Shown: one piece after another, positions 48,081 to 61,900 of the stretch
How positions within the stretch are numbered: the stretch's first letter is position 1
Layout of the letters: each line of letters begins with the position of its first letter
NCBI RefSeq assembly: GCF_963576615.1
Contig: NC_088711.1
Span: forward strand, 11,216,869-11,280,868
From: Watersipora subatra
Taxonomy: Eukaryota > Bryozoa > Gymnolaemata > Cheilostomatida > Watersiporidae
Length of the DNA stretch: 64,000 nucleotides
Direction of reading: 5' to 3'
Translations under genes and position numbers: made by a program
The notes under the pieces: model-generated
Database searches by the model: none
Seen by the model: the letters and a program-made list of their open reading frames with translations, nothing else
Told to the model about the DNA's origin: nothing

Positions 48081-50181
48081 TAGCTTGTGTTCTGTCAATG
48101 TCCTTTACAGAAATCTGTAGTGTCATAAGTTTTATATCATTCGTTGAATAAAGAAAAAGTTTTGCCTACCATGAACCATAAACAATATATTTATTTAGAT
48201 TTTGATGCTTACAATTGATTACATTTAAGCATACTTGAAGGGTTGTTAATGCTTGAAAGGTCTAGAGCTTCGGGGGCTTACACCGCCCCCAAACCCCCAG
48301 GTGTTCATAACTAGTCGCCTAACATTTGCAGCCACCCCATTTTGCAACCAGGGAATACAGGGTTGATGGAAACATTTGGAAGGAACATGCCATACACATA
48401 TTTTGAGCAAAAGAGGGTGGTGCATTCAATCTCTTTCAAATATTGTCCTGATTGCCCACAACTTTCCATTGTACAACTAAGCATTTTTGTTGACTGAGCA
48501 AAACTGCTAGTAATAGAGCAGTCAAACAGTGCAGTCTAGCTGCAGTAAAAGACAAGCATATAGAACTTCATTTCACTAAATGTAAAACAAATGAGCAACT
48601 AGTAAGGAAGCTAAGCCACAACCTTAAGAATTGCAATAAGCAAAACATTTTGGTCTAGCATGAACTGCAAGGATGTATTTGACTATTTGATGTATTTGAA
48701 AATGAAAGAACTTAGAGCAATTAAGTATAAATGACATCTGCTTTTTTTGCTGAGTAAACCATTGACTGAAGTGTTTGTTATTGTGCAACACAAAGAGCAC
48801 AAAAAATGACTAGTGTTCATACCAGTGCAATGAAAAAGAAAACACTGCTCGTAGCAAGTGAGTGTCTTACTAAGTTCAGAGTCCTACTAATGTTCAAGTA
48901 AAAACGTAAACTACAAGAAAACATGTTATTTAGACCAACTAGCGAGTGCACAATTGAAGCAAAATTTACTGCCATGTTCAGGAACATGCCGAATTTGTGG
49001 TTTTAATTGATCGTTGCATCTTGAAACTATTCAAAAGTTAAGTTCATTAGTAGACATCTAAATACGCTATTTAATATTATTAAATTTCAAGAGAGAATGA
49101 ATCGACATATATTAAAGTTACTATTCTACAAAATAAACGTTAGCGGTATTTAACTGTTCGAGATAAAAAAAGTTCCCCTCGTGTGGTCATACATCTTTAA
49201 CGTAAAAGCGTTGAACTACCTACCGGTAAATCTATATTTTCCCACTATGTTGCAAAAATATTTAGGATCTCAAGCTAGGCTAAAAAGACAGAAAGTTTTA
49301 TGTATGACCTTGACAACAATTCTACCTTCACGTAAATTAACCTGATATTTTAGATGTAACGTGGCGCCGCTCTTGGAGCCGTTAGCGACAGGTTTAGTAA
49401 CGAATAACTTCTAAAACTTTAGGCTATAGATTCTATAACAAAACTATATTTTAGAGTGAAAGCTTCTAACCGCTACCCAAAACAACATCAATATTTTCAA
49501 CAATTATAAAGTGTTTGTATTGGTCTATGATAGAAAGGAGTACACAAAAGTTTACAAAAATAAAAGCTTTGTAAGCTTAAAATTTATCTAATAGCCTAGC
49601 CTTTTGACACTATGTTACCAAAGTGCATCAATACATTCATTGTCAGTGTCAAATTATTATGCTATTAGTCAATTTCTTGCGCTAAAGTAGTGTATCTCCT
49701 TGATGACTGACACTACACTAAATTACACTACACTAAATCAAGTTGTATCCTAAATATTTTAGTCATTTTGTTTGGTAGCGTTTTTGCCTATCTCAAAACC
49801 GACTCTAAAAGAACGTGCCTGAAGCGTTGTAAGGCATTTATCTTTAAAATATAAAAAAAGAAAGACACTTTTAGGCTGTTCATTGGCTTTATGGTTTTTT
49901 TACTGTTGCTTTTGTAATAACTTATCAAATAAAAGCCTAAGATCTTTAGCTTTTTGCCTTATACCTTATGTGTATGCTTTCCATAAACTTTGAATACTGA
50001 AGGTTTACCTTTTTTGTGGATAGAAGCTAACATTAGTACAAATTGGTTATTTCACGTCACATTGCACGTTTTCATGAAACTGGATATGAGATATTTGATA
50101 GTAACAAATGTAAGGTTTCTTTTTAACGATAAAACATTAAAGCAAAGTCATCGCCTGTTATCGGTTTCTCTAATCGTGAGT
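48081..50181. other. No gene recognised
   Basis: AT-rich spacer between the hAT remnant and the MULE. A GC-rich patch at 48270-48310 (CACCGCCCCC) is the only compositional anomaly. Confidence 0.5.
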
Positions 50182-50676
50182 GTATAAACGGTTTATGGTG
50201 ATTTCGCCGAAATTCTATTAGTCGAAATTCGCATTTGCCGATAGGCCATTTGTCGAAATTGAAGCCTTTCGTCGAAAAGTGTAGTTTTGGTCGAAAACTT
50301 AGGCTATTGGTCGAAAACTCAGGTGGTTTAGTCGAAAATAATACTGTTGGACAAAAACAATAATAATTCTAATATTATTAGTAAGTTTTCACCTGTTAGT
50401 TAAGTTTATCTTCAACTTAGTGTTAGTTTAGTTTTAAGATTTGTGTACTAGCTCCATCAGCTAAACATATGCTATGCTATAACTGCTGTATCAGAAAATA
50501 CTTCGCATACACACTTGTGATATACATTCAACTGATTTTTTATGGAGTTCTGGACATTTGGGTGTAATAATTTATACATGTACAACGTATTGCATGCTTC
50601 TTTACTACATGATAAAATTTATGAGAGCTTGTTAAAAGCTATCACTACTTTATCGACACGGAAGTTCATTTGTTTC

Positions 50677-50727
50677 ACAGCCTACAGTGAAGTAGGCTGT
50701 GAAACAGCCTACTTCACTGTAGGCTGT
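50677..50727. repeat. Perfect 24-bp-arm hairpin inside the MULE
   Basis: ACAGCCTACAGTGAAGTAGG... and its exact complement separated by GAA; both arms match over 24 of 24 bases. Confidence 0.93.
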
Positions 50728-51394
50728 TTCAACAGCCTAGTTCATTTGTTTCACAGTGAAGTATTTTGAAAGTGTATCCTAATTTTAGAGTAATGGCTAT
50801 ACATTTTTGTTCAGAATTATAGCACAATGGTAGTGGTATAATACAAGTTTTTTTATGTGCAACTGTGTTATAATCCTGTATACTTTCTAAGCTTGTGGAT
50901 TTATTCATCAGTATAGCTGTGCAACCACCCTAATCAATTGCATACATGCATGTGTATAAGATATGCCTATATGCATATTGTACAAGTATGCTTGTAACTG
51001 CATAATTAATATTCATAGAAGCGCATTGATTCATTGTAGCTATGTTTCCAAAAAGTTAATGTTGCAATTTTACAGAGTAGTGCTTTGGGATCTTATGGAA
51101 GTGCTATTTGGAATATTTGTTCATATAATTATTAAGATTCAACTCTCAAAGTTTTAGATAAAAATTGTAGTAGCAGCATTCAAAAATAAATATAAATCAA
51201 TAAAATTGATTTATTAAACAGTTTATTCAGTAGTGAATGACCTGTTAAAATTAATATATTGCATAATTCATAATATTATTAAGAACAGCAATGACAAATA
51301 GCTAAAAATAACAGTTATTGATATAATGCCACAATACAGCATCAAATTCTATGTTGGAAAATAAAAGAAAATATAGGTAGTAAAAGTAGCGCAA

Positions 51395-53620
51395 TCAAAA
51401 TCCATCAAATGTTGGTGTGAGATTTTTGGCTGCTTTGATAAACTTTGAAAGTGAAATTGCTTTGTTTTTCAATCTGTTCCATAAATTTTCTAATTCTTTA
51501 TTTCTATATTTTGTGCTTTGTGTCTGTTTTCTTAGTTGCTGCTCATTTTCTAACATTTGTATGACATAGTTTATATTTTCTGCCTCACTATATAGGATGG
51601 ACAAAAGTAAATACATATTAGGGTGTGAATGCGGTAGCAGCCCATTTAGTTTTCTGTGCCATCCTTCTAAGTCGTTGTTGGTTCTAATTTTTAAACTAAA
51701 AACACACTAGTCTTTTGGGCTCCACCCTTGATTATTGGCACTTAACCAAAATCTTTCAAAGTAGTCCAGTAAGCTAAACATTCTATAGTCCTGTTCCTCT
51801 ATGTCTCTTTCTGCTCTAATACTTATATAATTAAACACCTCTTTTACAATGTTGGCTGGTACCAGCGCTAAGGCATACAACATAGTGACCAGTTCTCTCA
51901 CTTTACCATTCTTATTACGATAGCCCTTTGATAGTCCATAGTTTTTCATATTCCGGTAGATCGATTGGCAAAAGTGAAAATGACAACCTCTCATCTCTAG
52001 TTCTTTCCCAAACACTTCATGGACTGCTTTCCACAGTGCTAAAATGGAGAAAAATATTCTATTTATATTCATTGGCATTGTATTGAGAATCACCATTGTT
52101 ATCATTGACTAAACCCAAATCGTTGTACTAACCACAGATGCGTTTTGTTACACAACATGGTGATACTGAGACAGCTTAATGTTTTACAAAATTAAAAATT
52201 TTCTTTAATGTTTGAAAATGTGTCCATAATATTTTGAAGTGGGACGTATAACCGCTTAATTTTTGTGACAAATTTAATTTGGAATGGACATAGCAAACCT
52301 ATTTTACATCATGAAACATTTCAATGTGAACGCCCGTGTAATTAAATGTTCATTCCAGATATCAGTGTTAACAAATACTTATCCAATTCATAGTTAGCCA
52401 TTGCATATTTTGCATTCAAACCAGGTGCTAGCCGTTATTTAATGTCTTTCAATACCTGAAAAGAAATGATGGCGCTGATAACACAATGAGATAGCATTTA
52501 AAGAGGAAGTGTTGGGTGAAAATCGACTCTTGTAATACAAATATTCTATAAAGATTTGCACCTGAACATAATCCAATTTTCTTCTTTTTGACATTAATAC
52601 GTATAAAAGTGGCACTTGTTTGCTGAAGCATCCCTGTCTTATGAAGGCGTATATCATTAGCAACTGCTCAAAAGGCCTTTTCACGCACTTGAAGGTTCCA
52701 TCCAAATACAGAGTTCTAGATTTCTTCAGTGTATCTAGCTGAGTGTCAGTGGAAAATATTAAGTGCCTTTCGCCATCAATTTAAATGTCCACCCGCAAGA
52801 AGTTTTTTAGTATGGTATCAAGTATAAGCTAAAAATATTTTAGATACTGTTTTGATATTTGTGTCACAGTTGGATTACCAAAAAGATGTTTAGATTACCA
52901 ACCTCTATTGCAAAGTTAAAGCACAAGTGAAGTTAGGTTTTCCAAGCAGCAGTACACTCAATAAGATTATAATCAATTTTTTTTTAATTAAGGCCGGTTA
53001 TCTTAATTCAATATTTAAATTATGTATGATAAACTTCTAGGTTGACTCACCTCGAAATCTTTTGACTTCGGATGTTTTGGTCTGTTTTTCTCTCTTATTT
53101 TATTGGCCATCCTAATTAAATTTTGTCTTGAAAGACTGCTGCTGGTTGCACATTTTGTCATAAATTCTTTCAAGTTGTTGTCTACTATCGAGGTAGCACT
53201 TGAGAAAGGTTTCAGTTTTGTTTCATCTTTAATCTATAATATCAGTCAGAGTCATGTACAGCTTTTTTATAGGCTAATATTTAGTATGAAAAGCTTCAGC
53301 CAAACATTACATTAAATAAGTTTTAAGGATTATTAATGAGATTGAGTGCTTCTAACATTACTTCTCTTACCTTAGTTATTAAAGCGGTTCGCTCTTGTAG
53401 GTATTCTTGTGATAGACACGTGTGTAAGCCAGATGCATTGTATGCAGATTCAAAACTGTCACTCTGGGTAACTTTGGCTCTGCATTCTTTTAGTTTGCTA
53501 CAAATCCAATAGTCTGTCTTTCTACCATCCATTTTTTGTAAATTTTATTGACGACGTAGCTGTACCCATTTAATGACACAATCTCCTTGCTGCTTTCTCC
53601 CAGCTGGATAAATCTCATAG
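51395..53620 (-). pseudogene. MULE transposase with FLYWCH zinc finger, broken
   Basis: In order from 53620 down: FLYWCH finger (SKEIVSLNGYSYVVNKIYKK, then MDGRKTDYWICSKLKECRAK and LHTC; Cys/His pattern C-x5-C...H-x-C), with a one-base frameshift in an A-run between the two halves. A second block (52439-52705) starts MDGTFKCVKRPFEQLLMIYA and continues VPLLYVLMSKRRKLDYV, the DDE core with its first Asp. The third (51707-52105) reads GCHFHFCQSIYRNMKNYGLS and later YFERFWLSANNQGWSPKD, then a TAG at 51707-51709 and, in the same frame, RTNNDLEGWHRKLNGLLPHS, the family's signature C-terminal motif. Ends at 51395. Likely inactive; introns could explain some breaks but not the TAG. Confidence 0.85.
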
Positions 53621-55522
53621 CTCACCACACTAGAAAAGTAAATGTTAGTTATGGTTATCTTTCTATAAACCAACACCAGAATCGCAAACATGTGAGGCGA
53701 AATAACTGCATTGCATTACCGCCATGAACATATAACACATGGGAATGATACATGGTGTTTTTATTTCTGTTTCAGTTCTGCTCTTCGTTGATTTCTCGGA
53801 TGTTTTTGGTACCACCTGATAGCATGACTACGTAGATGTTCATCTCAATCGATGCTGGACAATAATTCCATAGTTTGAATCGATATAGAAATTTTGTGCC
53901 TTAAGACATTTTTCTTTTATATATAATTGATAAGTGAATACCACATATATTATGGTGTAGTTAGTATATGAGAACCACTCATTGTCGTATTGATGATTTA
54001 TTAAAGAAGTAATAGATTTTTCTGTCATACTTATTGTATGGTTTGTGCTAATAATAATTATATTTATATTGACTTACGTATCATCAATGTCACTGTTGTT
54101 AAAGTCATTAGGTCCTGGATGAAGATGTATAATTGATGATGAGGAATTTGACCCGCTATAAACAAATAATAATATTATATTGTATGATGCGCTATGAAAA
54201 CATGTATTATTAATTATGAAAGAGGTACGCTTAATAATTTTATTAATAAACTTTATCTTTAACACAAAGAAAAATGCCAGCCTATTAATAGATTTTGGCT
54301 CAAACCTCTGGAAAGTCATTCCAGGGTTTACACTTTCCCCTTGTTTGAGTTTGTTGAGCATTTGAAACCAATGCTCAACAACTCTTAACACTTTCTCTAT
54401 ATTTATCTTTTGCACAAACTATAAACATGTGTTAGGGTTTTGTTAAATGAAAGCAATAGAGTTGAAATATACAAAGTTTTAATTGCATATTTAATCTGCT
54501 TGCAAATTCTGAATAAAAATGATACACACTATTGAGTTACTCAGTTTTAGCGATTTTCAGTACGGCAGTCTTAAATGAAACATAACATTCTATTGTTTGG
54601 CTGTAACTTTAACTGAATTTATCTCAAATTTTGTGAGCTACCATTGGAATACATTATTTTTACAGTGTTTATGTTCATGGTAAATCAGCATATTACGTCT
54701 CAAAGATTTTCTGCTCAAGGCTACAGTCATGACTACCTTACAGCCTCGATGCCGCACTCACATGACATGTGGGTGCGGCACGACATAGCAGGCGACATGA
54801 CATAACATCCCATACAATGTATAAGATGTTTTAATTTACAATGTATACATACTAAAATATATTTGAATATATATTTATGTTCTGGTAGTATAATCTTGTA
54901 CTGTGAAGTCAAATCACACATATATAATAGTTAAGGTTGTGACCATTACAAAAACTATTACAGTAGATTGATAAGTCCTTATAGATGACAAGATGTAAAA
55001 TAAGTTGCAATAACATTGAAGCAATGCAGTAGTGAGCATTTCACAACCATGCAGTGTATATGCATTGAGTACTTTTACTATCACAGCATACATGGAGTAC
55101 AGCTGCTGCTATTTCCTTATGTTCAGTAAGTATTATTGATGCAAGGGAGAATCGCCTACTGCAAATTGTGCAGCTGTAGATGCAATAAGATTGTTGCTAG
55201 TACACATTGACTCAACACAATTTTAATGAGCCACAACCCTAATAATCGTATTAACTAGCAACTACCAAAATCAGAAGATATGGCAGTACTGTAACTGCAA
55301 TCGGTTTGTTTGTACTCAGAGTTGTGCTCTCTTAGAAAATAACATTTCCGCGAAAGTGTTTGATTATTTCGACCGATAGTCTTAGATTTCGACAAATAGT
55401 CTATGAATTCGGCAAATAGTCTTAAATTTCGACTAAAAGTCTACGAATTCGACAAGTAGCCTGTCGGCAACAACGGTTTCGACCAATAGATTTTCGACTA
55501 AATCTCTATTTCCCGTATAAAC

Positions 55523-55944
55523 AAGAGTGCATTTTTTCGCTAAGCTTATTTTTTTAATCATATTAAGTTGTGGTGGCCTCAAAGCTGAGAAATCTATTTA
55601 ACTATAAAAACCACTATATCATTATGTCAAATCAACCAACAATCATAATCTTTACACTTTTGTAGGTTCGCGCTGTTTGGCCTACGTAACGATTTAAAAA
55701 AATTTATCTTGAAATACAACAGCAGCACATTTTAAAGAATTAGTTGCAATTGTTGCAATTGCAGTTGTTATTACTTGCAATTTAAACATGATGAAGATTT
55801 GGTCTACTGTTTTTATAATAATTATATTCAAAATAATTAAATGTGCAGGCAGCACACGGTTGGTTTTGCTATGTTTGAGCAAATGACAGCAAAGGAAAGA
55901 TAATTATTATATACTATGTAGGTTGAGGAGTTGTAGAAGGGAAA
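55523..55944. other. Upstream region of ERLEC1
   Basis: About 420 bp between the MULE and the ATG must hold the ERLEC1 core promoter unless a 5' UTR intron exists. No TATA box was clear. Confidence 0.4.
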
Positions 55945-58900
55945 ATGGTAACGAGCTTGTTTCTACCTAAAACCATAATTTTGCTCTGTGTCATGGGACA
56001 TGTACACATGGGTGACATTGATCCCTTTGCTGATAGCATTCCTTTCGCCATTGAGTGGAGCGGTCCAGCTACTTCAGCTGAAAATCAGGTACATTTGTTT
56101 TCTTCTGCAGCACATTATTCAAACCTATAGGCTACAGGTATATGTACACAATTCTAAGCAATTCTAAGCACAATTCTAATATAGCTTGCCATGACCAACC
56201 ATCATTGTTGTATTTTTAGTTAATTTAACTCATTGTGTGTCAGTGTTTTATTTCATCAATGAGTTAAAATATAACATTAGGCAAAAAATAAATATACTGT
56301 AGTTACAATATTGATGAAATGAAAAAATAAACGAAAGCCTAATTCCTACATATTAAAGTATGCTGAGGCCCACATGCGCAGTAGCACTGCAGCTAGTCGA
56401 GGCGCTGGGCCCAGAAAAGTTGGCATATTTTGGCAAGGAAGACAACATTCACCATTTCATCAAGATTTGAATAGTAGGTCAGTCTGGATTAATCTAGGCT
56501 TAACAAATAGCTCCTGACATTCTTTTTAGAGCTACTACAGGTTAAAATTTTGTCTTAAGTTTATTGGAAACTGTTTCATTGTGATGGAACTCTGTATTCA
56601 ATTGTTTTTTGACTGGAAGCAGTATAAAATATTGGTAATGGTAGTTTGGTTTTCAAAAATCTAATATTACAGCGAGAATCTTGTTTTACTTTATAATTAT
56701 TTGAATAAAGTTTTGAATGCGCCATTAAGAGAATTTTGTACTGGTAAAGTTTATCAACAGGCAACACAAAAAGCTGAACTAACAAGGACTGAGATGAAGT
56801 TAGTGGTGGTTTATCAAGATTACGCGCATTAGACGCCTTTGGGATATTAATATTTTTCATAAATAACAACATGGAGCATTCTCTCATGCCACAAGACAGT
56901 AACTAATTTTAGAACTAATAAATGTGTTTTATATTAGTTTCATAACACTTCTGTGTAAAAATTTGGAACATTACTTATCATGATCGACATAGATCTTATT
57001 TGGAACATTAAACTTATCCTGATCTTATTTGCGTATTTAGCTTATCTTTGTGTGCATCAAATGACTTTTTACTAATTTGATCGACGATGTCTCTTGAAGC
57101 TCCAAATGAAATAATTCTATTGGTTTATTTAATTTTGTTTTGGTAATTTCTCATTATAATGTACAGTCAAACATGGATAACTCGAACTTCAAGGGACTGA
57201 GCAAAAGTGTTCGAATTATCAGAGCGTTCAAGTTATCAGAGCACTGTCACAAGTCCATATATTTACTTATTTATTAGTAGATACATGTACATATACAAAC
57301 TATAATATAAATCAAAAGCGCAAATGGCTTGTTTCAAATTAAATGCTTCTAATGTAAAGTTTAAAACGTTTTCATGAAAAAGTATAGAGATTTTTCTATC
57401 ACTTGTGATTGGTTTGTTGTTTGAGGTGATGTTATTGCCAGGACGTTTTTCAGATTGACATTGGCAAAACTTGATCGTTGTTGAAATGCTCAAAAGAAAA
57501 GACATTTTTTTCTTATGGGGTTTTACCCACGATCAATTTTGCCATTTTTTCTTGAAGTTTACGCAGATTACCTTACTTTACCTGGGATTCATTAAGAGCA
57601 ACACTCTGAGGCAGTTCAATTAGAAGTTTTACGAGGTTTTACGGTACATTCTATATCACTCACGCTTTTTTAATAGATACTTATTGAATGTACACACGTA
57701 TTCTGTGTTTAGGTCACACGATGAATAGTTTTTTGTAGCTCAGACAACGTATACGTTTAATTACAACATTTTTTAAGACGTTTTAAACATTCAACATTCC
57801 GACGTTGATTCAACACGGAATCAACGTCGGAAAACTATTCATCACGGGCTAGCCGGGTCACGCACTCAAGGATTTTTGCCACGCACATACAAAACAACAT
57901 GCGATTTTTGTTTTGTATGTGCGTGGCGAAAATCCTTGCACACGTGACCCGGCTAGCCCGTGCTATTCATCGTATCGCAGGATAAATCAAATTTCACCAA
58001 ACTTAGAAAAGTCGTTGACAAAAATATTTTGCCGATGGTGGTAATAACGACGCTTATGAATTACGAAAAGATGAAGTTTACCTCTATGGCTTTGAATAAA
58101 GTGATTTTCTAAAGCGATAACAACCGTTTCGGTAGCCGTTGGGCAAAAAAACAGTTCGAATTAACAGTGTTGAGTTCGAGTTATCTATAGCAATTTATCA
58201 TTACGTGGGAACGGACCAAAGGAAATGTTCGAATTAACCATGTGTTCGAGCTATCCGTGGACGAGTTATCCATGTTTGACTGTATTTTGTTTTTGTCCAT
58301 GTTTACAGTTAGTTTAGTTGTTTAACACCATTGTTTAATTAATTTTAGTTCATTATTAACTGTGTCTATTTCATTATTTAAATTGCTAGACCCCAAAAAA
58401 TAAATTTGTATTGTCAGCATACAGAATAAATTTTAAATGATTAATAGACAACACAATATCATTAACATATAACAAGATTAAAGTTGGGCTCAGAATAGAA
58501 CTTTGATGAATGCCACAATTTAAGCTTAAAACGTTACATTGAGTTTTCTGTAAATTTTACTTGTTTTCTATATTATAAGTAGTTTTTTTTATCTAGTGAA
58601 TAGAAAGCGATGAAAGTGCATCGACTTCAATTTGTGGATGAGTATTTGGTGGTCAATAGTGTCAAATACCTTATCTAAATGAAGAAATGTCTCTAGTATT
58701 ACTTTGCCATGTTTGTAAGCTCAGTTAATTCTGGTGTCATCATATTTTTGGGATGTTTTAATTGCCTTCACCTTTTTCTTCAACAAACGCTGTTGTTTTA
58801 ATGGTAGTGGTTAAATTGGATTAGAGTCAACCATCCATTCTACGGTTGTGCTGTAGAGTAAAAATATGCAAGCGTAATAAAAATCTTTGGAAGGTCTGTA

Positions 58901-61900
58901 TGAATGTAAGACAAAGTTTTAGTTTTGCCGAGTATTTGGGTATCGAGAGGTCTTCACACAGCTCTTTGCTTTTGTACAGATTTTTTAGTTTTCAACTCGG
59001 CCAGTTAACGGCATTAAAGTAGATATTATGTAGCACTTGTTATCGTTTTATGCTCTATAATCTTGCAGTGTATCTCAGTAAATACACAGACTACGAGCCT
59101 TCAGTTTATCTAAGTTAGTACCTATACCACGGGCATTCAGTTCATATTGGTAAATAAATGTATTACGGGCATTCAGTTTATTTGAGTACATACATCTACT
59201 CAGAGCTTTTAGTTCATCTAAGCAAGTACGTCTGCAGCAGCTGATGTCAATTTACATGAGCGAGCACATTTGTTCAGGGCAGTCAGTTTATTCAAGTAAG
59301 TACATCTATTCAGAGCCATGATTTTATATTTGTCAGCTGAGTGAAGACACAGTTATCCTGCCCATGATCACTAAGGACCAGCAGCGGTATGAGTGTCATT
59401 ATGTGGCTAACCAACTATCTACTGGTGTATCTTCAAAGGCGGGTGACTACAGTGGACCTTCAGCTAAAGAGATATTGGAGGCATTCGCTACAACTACAGC
59501 GTGTTCCTATAGAGTATGTGCTCAATTTATGATTGTTGTTGTCTTTCGCATCTGATAGCTAATGTATGCGATGTGATTAAAGGGAGTAACTAAGCAAGTG
59601 GTTTTTATTGTAGTAGGGCAAGTTAACTGTTGATCACATCGGCCCACAGGAAAAAGCAGTGCTCAATTTTAGTAGTTAAAAGAGACATGCATAGAGGATG
59701 AAGCTTTTATTGCAGCAGCCTAACTTGGTTCAGAGCCTAAAAGTATGCTTGGAGAATGTCGCCAGTATTTTTGGATTCATATTAATTATGTAGCCTTGTC
59801 AGTTGAAACAAAGGTTTTGAACAGCTGTGAGTTTTATATGTTTATACGACTGTGAGTTTTATGTGTTTACATGACTGAGTTTCATGTGTTTATATGACTG
59901 TGAGTTTCATGTGTTTATATGACTGTGAGTTTCATTTGTTTATATGACTGAGTTTCATGTGTTTATATGACTGAGTTTCATGTGTTTATATGAATGTGAG
60001 TTTCATGTGTTCATATGACTGTGAGTTTCATGTGTTTATTTGACTGAGTTTCATGTGTTTATATGAATGTGAGTTTCATGTGTTTATATGTCTGTGAGTT
60101 TCATGTGTTTATATGACTGAGTTTCATGTGTTTATATGAATGTGAGTTTCATGTGTTTATATGACTGAGTTTCATGTGTTTACTAGGTGAATGCCCGGCG
60201 TTGCTCCGGTAAAAAGGTCTTTGCACAGAAAATTCATTTTTATTCAACATATAACAACAGTTACCATTCTAACTTTCAAACTTAATATCATGAGAAAAAT
60301 GCTTTTATGAGTGTGATCCTCATGCTTTTCATATAAATTTGAGTACAATCTCTTAATAATAATGTGAGTGTTTATACGAAACTCTTTGTCATTAGCCTAA
60401 ACATTTGTTTAAGAGAAGTTAACTCCATGTATACGCAAGTAAAACTTATTTTCTAGCTATTCTTTGTATGTTATGGAGTTTTCAAACATATTGTAGGTGG
60501 AAAGTTTCTGGACTTATGAGTTGTGCCATTTCAAGCGTTTCAGACAGTTTCATGAGGAGAGAAATCCAAAATCTGACAATGAAGAATCAATTGTGCATCC
60601 AGACTATGAGCTCGGAAACTACGATGAGAATGAGCAAAGCGAAGTTGTACAGGTATAATATCGGTTTATAAAAATATACATTTTCTACGCATGGAAAAAT
60701 AAGGAAAATAGGCTATTTAGGTTGATTCTGCGTTTTATGTGTGTCTTAATAATTCAGCCCTCGCAAGAACTGAAGTTCGTTATTGAATTGGATGAAATTG
60801 ACCTCATATTATTAAGCTATAAATTTCTAGTTCAAAGAAGTAAAATGCTTTTAACATATTTTCATTGGTCTTTCTGTGGCTGCTCCGCTTCATGGCGTTT
60901 AACCCTACAGTACATCATGTGACTTATATATGACAACAGTTTTGTAGAGTTGCCCTACCATAAATATTCATTCAAGTGGATAACTTTCACTTAGACCAGA
61001 AACAGGAATCTGTTAGCTACGGAATTATACCAAATTTGATTAGTTTACAGCAAGTTATGTCACCATGAGCAATTTTTATTTAGTTCCACCCAAATTTGGA
61101 GTAATCTGTTAAGAACAATTAAGCTGGAAACATAATAACAATATGAATTGAAATAATATAATATGGTAGTGTAATAATGTAATAAATAATATAATATAGT
61201 AGTGTAATGATGGTATAGTGTAATAATATAAAATGCCATTTTTGGTTTATATTAGAAGACATATCAGAAGATGTAGGTGCAAATTGATGTTAATTGAAGT
61301 GAAACATTGAATGTCCCACTTAATCTTCATATTCTGTTTGCTGCAGGGTTAGATTTGAAAACTGTTCATTTTCTGATGATTAAAATTGTCTTTTGGAACC
61401 TCAATTCTTACATGAATCTTACAAGACTCATAAACTGCATTTTGAGCCTTGAGACAGTTGGGCATATCTTTATTTTTGTCTTCTAGCATGGAGAGTTTTT
61501 TATGGAGAATGTCAAGCATCCTTACTTGGCCTTCACCTATGCTGATGGGACATTGTGTGACCTGACTAACCAGCCACGAAAGACAACTGTACAGTATATC
61601 TGCTATGAGCAGGGCAGGGGTGACCTCTATCAGATTAAAGAGACTTCTACCTGCGAGTATACCGCAACAGTCCTTGTCGGAGAGTTGTGCAACCATCCTA
61701 AATATAAGTAAGCCTTCAACCTGTGCTGCTGGTCATCTCTCTGCTCTCTCCTCAATAGGAGGTTTTACGGAGGTATACTTAACATTGCTTTTTATGGTGA
61801 AGTGAATAAATTGATTGCGTGTTGTCGAGTATGTAGAAGGTGGTAGAGGAGTTGGAGCAGGGGTTTCAAAGTCAAATGGACGGAGGGCCACATAAATAAA

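Larger units (their letters stand above)
50190..55514 (-). mobile_element. 5.3-kb Mutator-like element (MULE) with GTATAAAC duplication
   Basis: Ends align for about 40 bp: left GGTTTATGGTGATTTCGCCG, opposite strand GGGAAATAGAGATTTAGTCG, both followed by arrays of TATTNGTCGAAA motifs running over about 170 bp. The 8-bp duplication GTATAAAC is perfect (50182-50189; 55515-55522). It encodes a MULE transposase with FLYWCH finger on the minus strand (51395-53620). Confidence 0.88.
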
